Shown: piece by piece, positions 60,520-64,000 of the stretch | How the letters are laid out: every line of letters begins with the position of its first letter | Position numbering within the stretch: the stretch's first letter is position 1 | Assembly (NCBI RefSeq): GCF_002024505.1 | Contig: NZ_CP019402.1 | Coordinates: 3,596,001 to 3,660,000 of the forward strand | Direction of reading: 5' to 3' | DNA length: 64,000 nt | From: Plantibacter flavus | Lineage (GTDB): Bacteria; Actinomycetota; Actinomycetes; Actinomycetales; Microbacteriaceae | The notes under the pieces: model-generated | Told to the model about the DNA's origin: nothing | Seen by the model: the letters and a program-made list of their open reading frames with translations, nothing else | The model's database searches: none | Program-made: the position numbers and the translations under genes

Positions 60520-63500
60520 TTAAAGCCTCGAAACGATCGTCTCTCCGCTCCGCGCCAACCTCCCCGAGCCCAACCCGAACTCGAGGGCCTCGTCGAGGCG
60601 GGCTCCGATCGCAGCCGTGACTCGCTTGCCACCGAAGATCGCGAGGGTCTCGCGGCGGAGTTCGTCGGGCGAGAGGCCGGCGGACTCCTCCGCTGCGATC
60701 GCCATCGCGTTCGCGATCTCCACCAGGGAGATGTGCTCGATCGCACGAGCCGCTTCGGCCGACGACTGACGCGCACCGCGCCACGTGAGCGGGTCGATCG
60801 AGGTCGGCCAGGCGAACGGCTCGTCGGAGCGGCCCAGCAATTCGGCCGGGACCTTGTCGAGGATGGACTTCGCCCGCGATCCCACCACCCGATCGAGACC
60901 GAACGCACCCGCGACCAGCTTCGCCAGACGCGTCACGTGGATCGGCCCCTCGGCCTCAACCGCAGCACGGATCGCACCCTGCACCGCAACGACCGACTGC
61001 CGACCCGGCAAGCGGTCGAGCACTTCGATCCCACCCAGCGTGGGTGCGTCCCAGGGCCGGTACTCGGAGAGCTCCGGGTGCCGCGCTGACGTGTCCGGCT
61101 CCGGCTTCGCCTCGACGGGCTGCGCCGCACCGACCTTCCGGTCGCGGAACTCCGACAGGGTCTCCAGTGACGCCAGTCGCTCCGACCACTCCCGCACTCG
61201 GGCACTGCGAGCGGGCGCGGGCGCATCCGAATCCTCGGGAGCGACATCGGCCTCATCGGCAGCCGAGGCATCAGCCGGATCCGACTCCGCACCAACCGCG
61301 ACCTCCGCCGCTGCACTCCCCGCAGCAGCCCGCTCAGCCGCAGCCTCCACCGCCGCGACCAACCGGTCCAGCACCTCCTCGCGGTGGTGCAACCACTCCG
61401 GCAACCACACGCGCTCGACGCCCGGCCACCGCATCAGGCCGCTCAGCACCTCCACCGGGAGTCCGTCACGGTCCGCGACCGTCCGACGCTCACGCCACGA
61501 TGCCCCGTCGAGCAGCACCGCCACCAGCGGACGGTCGGGCTCCGCCTCCGTCGCGATGCTGATGTCGACGCGGAAGTCTGACAAGCCCACATCCGTCCGC
61601 ACCGCGTGCCCGGCGTATCGCAGCTCGTCGGCGATCTCGTCGCGGTGACGGTCGATGATCGCCTGACGACGCCCGTCCTCGCCGGCAGCCTCACTCCCGC
61701 GCTGCGCCAGCTCCAGATACGCCTTCAAGTGCTTGATGCCGATCGACGAGGTCTGCTCCGCCCGCAGCTCCGACGGATCGAAGCTCGTGAACAGCACCAC
61801 CTGTCGCCGCGCCCGCGTCACGGCGACGTTCAACCGCCGCTCGCCACCCGCCCGCGTGAGCGGCCCGAAGTTCAACGGGATCACGCCTTTCTCGTTCGCA
61901 CTGAACGCGATCGAGAACAGGATCGCGTCGCGCTCGTCGCCCTGCACGTTCTCCAGGTTCTTGACGAACAGCCCGTCCTGCTCGTCGAGCGCCAGCGCGA
62001 TCCGCGGGTCGGCACTGTCACGCAGCAGATCCTCGATCAACGTCCGCTGCTGCGCGTTGAAGGTGATGACCCCGAGCGACGGCGTCTCCTCCGGCGAGGC
62101 CTCGAAGCGCCGCGAGATCTCCTCGACGATCGCCTGCGCCTCCACCGGGTTCGTCCGCAACGACTTGCCGCGGCCTCCCCGCTCGAACTGCCCGTCGAGC
62201 CGGACGAACGCCAGCCCGTGACCCGCGACCCCACCGTCACCCGCGCCCGCGAACGGCGCCGGGAACGACGACAACTGGCTGTCGTAGTAGTGGTGGTTCG
62301 AGAACGCGATGAGCGACTCGTCCTGGCTTCGGTAGTGCCACGACAGCCATTTGCTCGGCACCCGCGCCTGCACGCACTCGGAGAGGATCGACTCCTCGTC
62401 CTGCAGCACCTCGCTCGTGAAGTCGGCGTCGTCATCGATCGTCGCGCCGGCCTCGGCGAACGTCGTCGGCGGCATCTGCTTGCTGTCGCCCACGACGACG
62501 ACCGAGCGCGAACGCCCCATCGCCCCGATCGCGTCGGCGACCCGGATCTGCGACGCCTCGTCGAACACGACGATGTCGAACAGTTCGGCAGCCGCTGGGA
62601 AGAACCGCGCGACCGACTCCGGGCTCGCGAGCGTGCACGGCATGATCTGCGTGATGAGCTCGCCGAAGTTCTCGAGCAGCGCACGGACGCTCATGCCGCC
62701 GCGCTGGCGGTCGATCTGCCGACGCAGCCCACCGACCTGACCGCTCTCCGACTGCGAACTAAACGTCCGCAAGCCGAGCACGGACGCCGGGATCGCCCGC
62801 GGCAACTCCTCTCGCACGGCCTTCACGCTCGTGGTGAAGCGGGTGACGCTGCGGTTGTGGGCGGTGGCGTCGAAGGCGTCGAGCGTGGTGGTGCGCTCGC
62901 GCTCGTCGATCGACGCCTGCGCGAGGCCCTTCTCGAAGGCGAGCGTCGCGTCCTCGGTCTCGATGCGACCGGCGAGGATGGCGGCACGGACGTCGTCGAG
63001 TCCGTGGGTGCGGAGCGGTTCGATGACCCGCACGAGGTCGAGCCAGCGTTCGAGGACGACGGGCTCGGCGGCGTCGAGACGGCGGGCATCGCGCGTCGAC
63101 CGCCAGGCCTGCAAGAAGCCCTCGCCACCCGACCACGCCGACAGGCGCTCGGTGGTGACGGCCGCGGTGCGCAGGAAGTCGCTCCAGGTGCTCGCGAGCG
63201 TCGTCAGCGCCTGCGCCGCCTGCTGCGACGGCTGAGTCGTGGCGTAGTGGTCGCGGACGGCGGTGATGAACGCGTCGTCGGGCGTGCCCGGCAGGCGGAA
63301 GCCCTCCGACAGCCAGCGGTACCAGCCGAGGAGTTCGCGCACGGGCTGGGTCGGCTCGACGAGCGGGTTCCAGCGATCGCCGACGAGCGGCAGGGCGGTG
63401 GACCGGAGCGTGCCGCGGAGCTGGACGAGGCGGTCCTGGGCCGCCTTCGCCTCGGTGAGCTGCGGCACGAGCTGCTTGACCTTGAATGACGCTGCGTCGA

Positions 63501-64000
63501 CGGCGAGCACATCGCTCAGCTGGGCGAGCGCGGCCCGGAGCCGCTTCTTGCGACCGAAGAAGCTCGACGCCGCGGCCTGCTCGGCGGCGCGGAGCGGGCC
63601 GGCGATGTCGCGGTCGAGGATGGCCGCCGTGAAGGTCGAGCGCCACTCGGCCTGGGCGTCGCGGAGCTGTTCGGCGGCGGCGAGGGCGTCGTCGAGCCGG
63701 GAGAAGTCCTCGGGCCGCGTTCCCGCCATCAGCGCGCCGATCGGCAGGCGCGGCGCGGCGACCGCGGTCGACCAGAGGCCAAGGAGGTCGGGGCGCGACG
63801 CGAGGCGCAGGGTGTCCATCGGGAGGCCGGCGTCCAGCGTCGTCACCAGAGCAGCGTCCAGCGCGCGGGCGGCCTGCTGCACGGTCGCGGCGTCGAGCCC
63901 GGGAGCTGACGGGCCGTCGAGGAACGCCCACGGGTGCGTCGTGCTCGGGCGCGCGAGGTCGGAGCGCTCGGGGAGGTCGCGGAACACCTGCCGCAGCTGC
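60520..64000 (-). CDS. Large superfamily 1 helicase-nuclease (DUF4011 / MTES_1575 / DUF3320 type), N terminus outside window
   Basis: The frame is open to the right edge, so 1160 C-terminal residues are seen. Order from the visible N side: about 480 residues of helical insertion; the Walker B-type FDIVVFDEASQIRVADAIGA (near 62550) with VVVVGDSKQMPP; helicase motifs WHYRSQDESLIAFSN, VQGDERDAILFS and NVAVTRARRQVVLF (near 61820); then an MTES_1575-type endonuclease fold (near 61640-61390: AVRTDVGLSDFRVDISI, VAVLLDGASW, where D and a late Q/W region stand in for the PD-(D/E)xK core); then a C-terminal DUF3320-like part. Walker A must lie beyond 64000. Such proteins are common in defence islands. 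It ends 22 bp from the convergent DUF262 gene. Confidence 0.88.
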   Translation of the reverse strand, partial: QLRQVFRDLPERSDLARPSTTHPWAFLDGPSAPGLDAATVQQAARALDAALVTTLDAGLPMDTLRLASRPDLLGLWSTAVAAPRLPIGALMAGTRPEDFSRLDDALAAAEQLRDAQAEWRSTFTAAILDRDIAGPLRAAEQAAASSFFGRKKRLRAALAQLSDVLAVDAASFKVKQLVPQLTEAKAAQDRLVQLRGTLRSTALPLVGDRWNPLVEPTQPVRELLGWYRWLSEGFRLPGTPDDAFITAVRDHYATTQPSQQAAQALTTLASTWSDFLRTAAVTTERLSAWSGGEGFLQAWRSTRDARRLDAAEPVVLERWLDLVRVIEPLRTHGLDDVRAAILAGRIETEDATLAFEKGLAQASIDERERTTTLDAFDATAHNRSVTRFTTSVKAVREELPRAIPASVLGLRTFSSQSESGQVGGLRRQIDRQRGGMSVRALLENFGELITQIMPCTLASPESVARFFPAAAELFDIVVFDEASQIRVADAIGAMGRSRSVVVVGDSKQMPPTTFAEAGATIDDDADFTSEVLQDEESILSECVQARVPSKWLSWHYRSQDESLIAFSNHHYYDSQLSSFPAPFAGAGDGGVAGHGLAFVRLDGQFERGGRGKSLRTNPVEAQAIVEEISRRFEASPEETPSLGVITFNAQQRTLIEDLLRDSADPRIALALDEQDGLFVKNLENVQGDERDAILFSIAFSANEKGVIPLNFGPLTRAGGERRLNVAVTRARRQVVLFTSFDPSELRAEQTSSIGIKHLKAYLELAQRGSEAAGEDGRRQAIIDRHRDEIADELRYAGHAVRTDVGLSDFRVDISIATEAEPDRPLVAVLLDGASWRERRTVADRDGLPVEVLSGLMRWPGVERVWLPEWLHHREEVLDRLVAAVEAAAERAAAGSAAAEVAVGAESDPADASAADEADVAPEDSDAPAPARSARVREWSERLASLETLSEFRDRKVGAAQPVEAKPEPDTSARHPELSEYRPWDAPTLGGIEVLDRLPGRQSVVAVQGAIRAAVEAEGPIHVTRLAKLVAGAFGLDRVVGSRAKSILDKVPAELLGRSDEPFAWPTSIDPLTWRGARQSSAEAARAIEHISLVEIANAMAIAAEESAGLSPDELRRETLAIFGGKRVTAAIGARLDEALEFGLGSGRLARSGETIVSRL

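Overview
The window is very GC-rich, densely packed DNA. Its gene content and style point to an actinobacterium, most likely family Microbacteriaceae; I cannot name the genus. The signs are four-base ATGA/GTGA gene overlaps, many GTG starts, apparently leaderless promoters, several small lipoproteins, a DUF6458 protein, VanY beside an OmpR-type two-component system, and wall-anchor signals of the LAxTG type. I see no rRNA, tRNA, CRISPR array, prophage or insertion sequence.

Layout. 1-3496: the end of a ribose/xylose-type sugar importer and a divergent FadR-type regulator. 3504-5350: a membrane protein bracketed by two copies of a 73-bp palindromic repeat, then a small lipoprotein. 5375-8134: a two-component system divergent from a VanY-like peptidase. 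8177-11581: an ArsR/phosphatase fusion with its operators, a DUF6458 protein, and a translationally coupled Ser/Thr kinase, lipoprotein and SRPBCC protein. 11605-15630: an SDR dehydrogenase, a DHA2 efflux pump with its TetR repressor, and a divergent second TetR. 15858-17257: two exported proteins.

17284-29682 is a glycan-use locus. A minus-strand run encodes an exported foldase-like protein, a 1052-residue wall-anchored beta-helix protein, a sugar-binding lipoprotein, two permeases, a 56-residue membrane protein and a GH29 alpha-L-fucosidase. A GH35 beta-galactosidase diverges from it, and a LacI regulator follows. Three copies of one operator-like motif tie these promoters together. 29867-32394 holds an aldo/keto reductase and a GntR(YtrA)/DUF1648 pair. 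32606-40489 is a second sugar locus: a DeoR regulator, a GH4 glycosidase, a CUT1 importer, an AgaS-type isomerase, and a BadF/BadG sugar kinase broken by a one-base frameshift.

40664-50853: a metalloprotease-like protein with a MerR-type promoter, a TipA-like MerR regulator, a wall-anchored lamin-tail-domain protein, small enzymes, an Eis-type acetyltransferase, a second MerR regulator and a self-inhibited Fic enzyme. 50952-54763: threonine catabolism (Tdh, Kbl) divergent from an unusual LysR-glyoxalase fusion. 54735-58194: membrane and hypothetical proteins. 58374-64000: a restriction-like module, with a DUF262-DUF1524-RAMA protein convergent with a large helicase-nuclease that runs off the window.

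A second layer is a family of about 110-150 bp palindromic intergenic repeats, six copies between 15.6 and 42.7 kb. They share a 16-17 bp terminal inverted repeat and a core around CTCCGGAG. One copy supplies the last codons and stop of the broken sugar kinase. These repeats, the 73-bp pair, the LysR-glyoxalase fusion and the DUF262-DUF1524-RAMA/helicase module are the most unusual items here.
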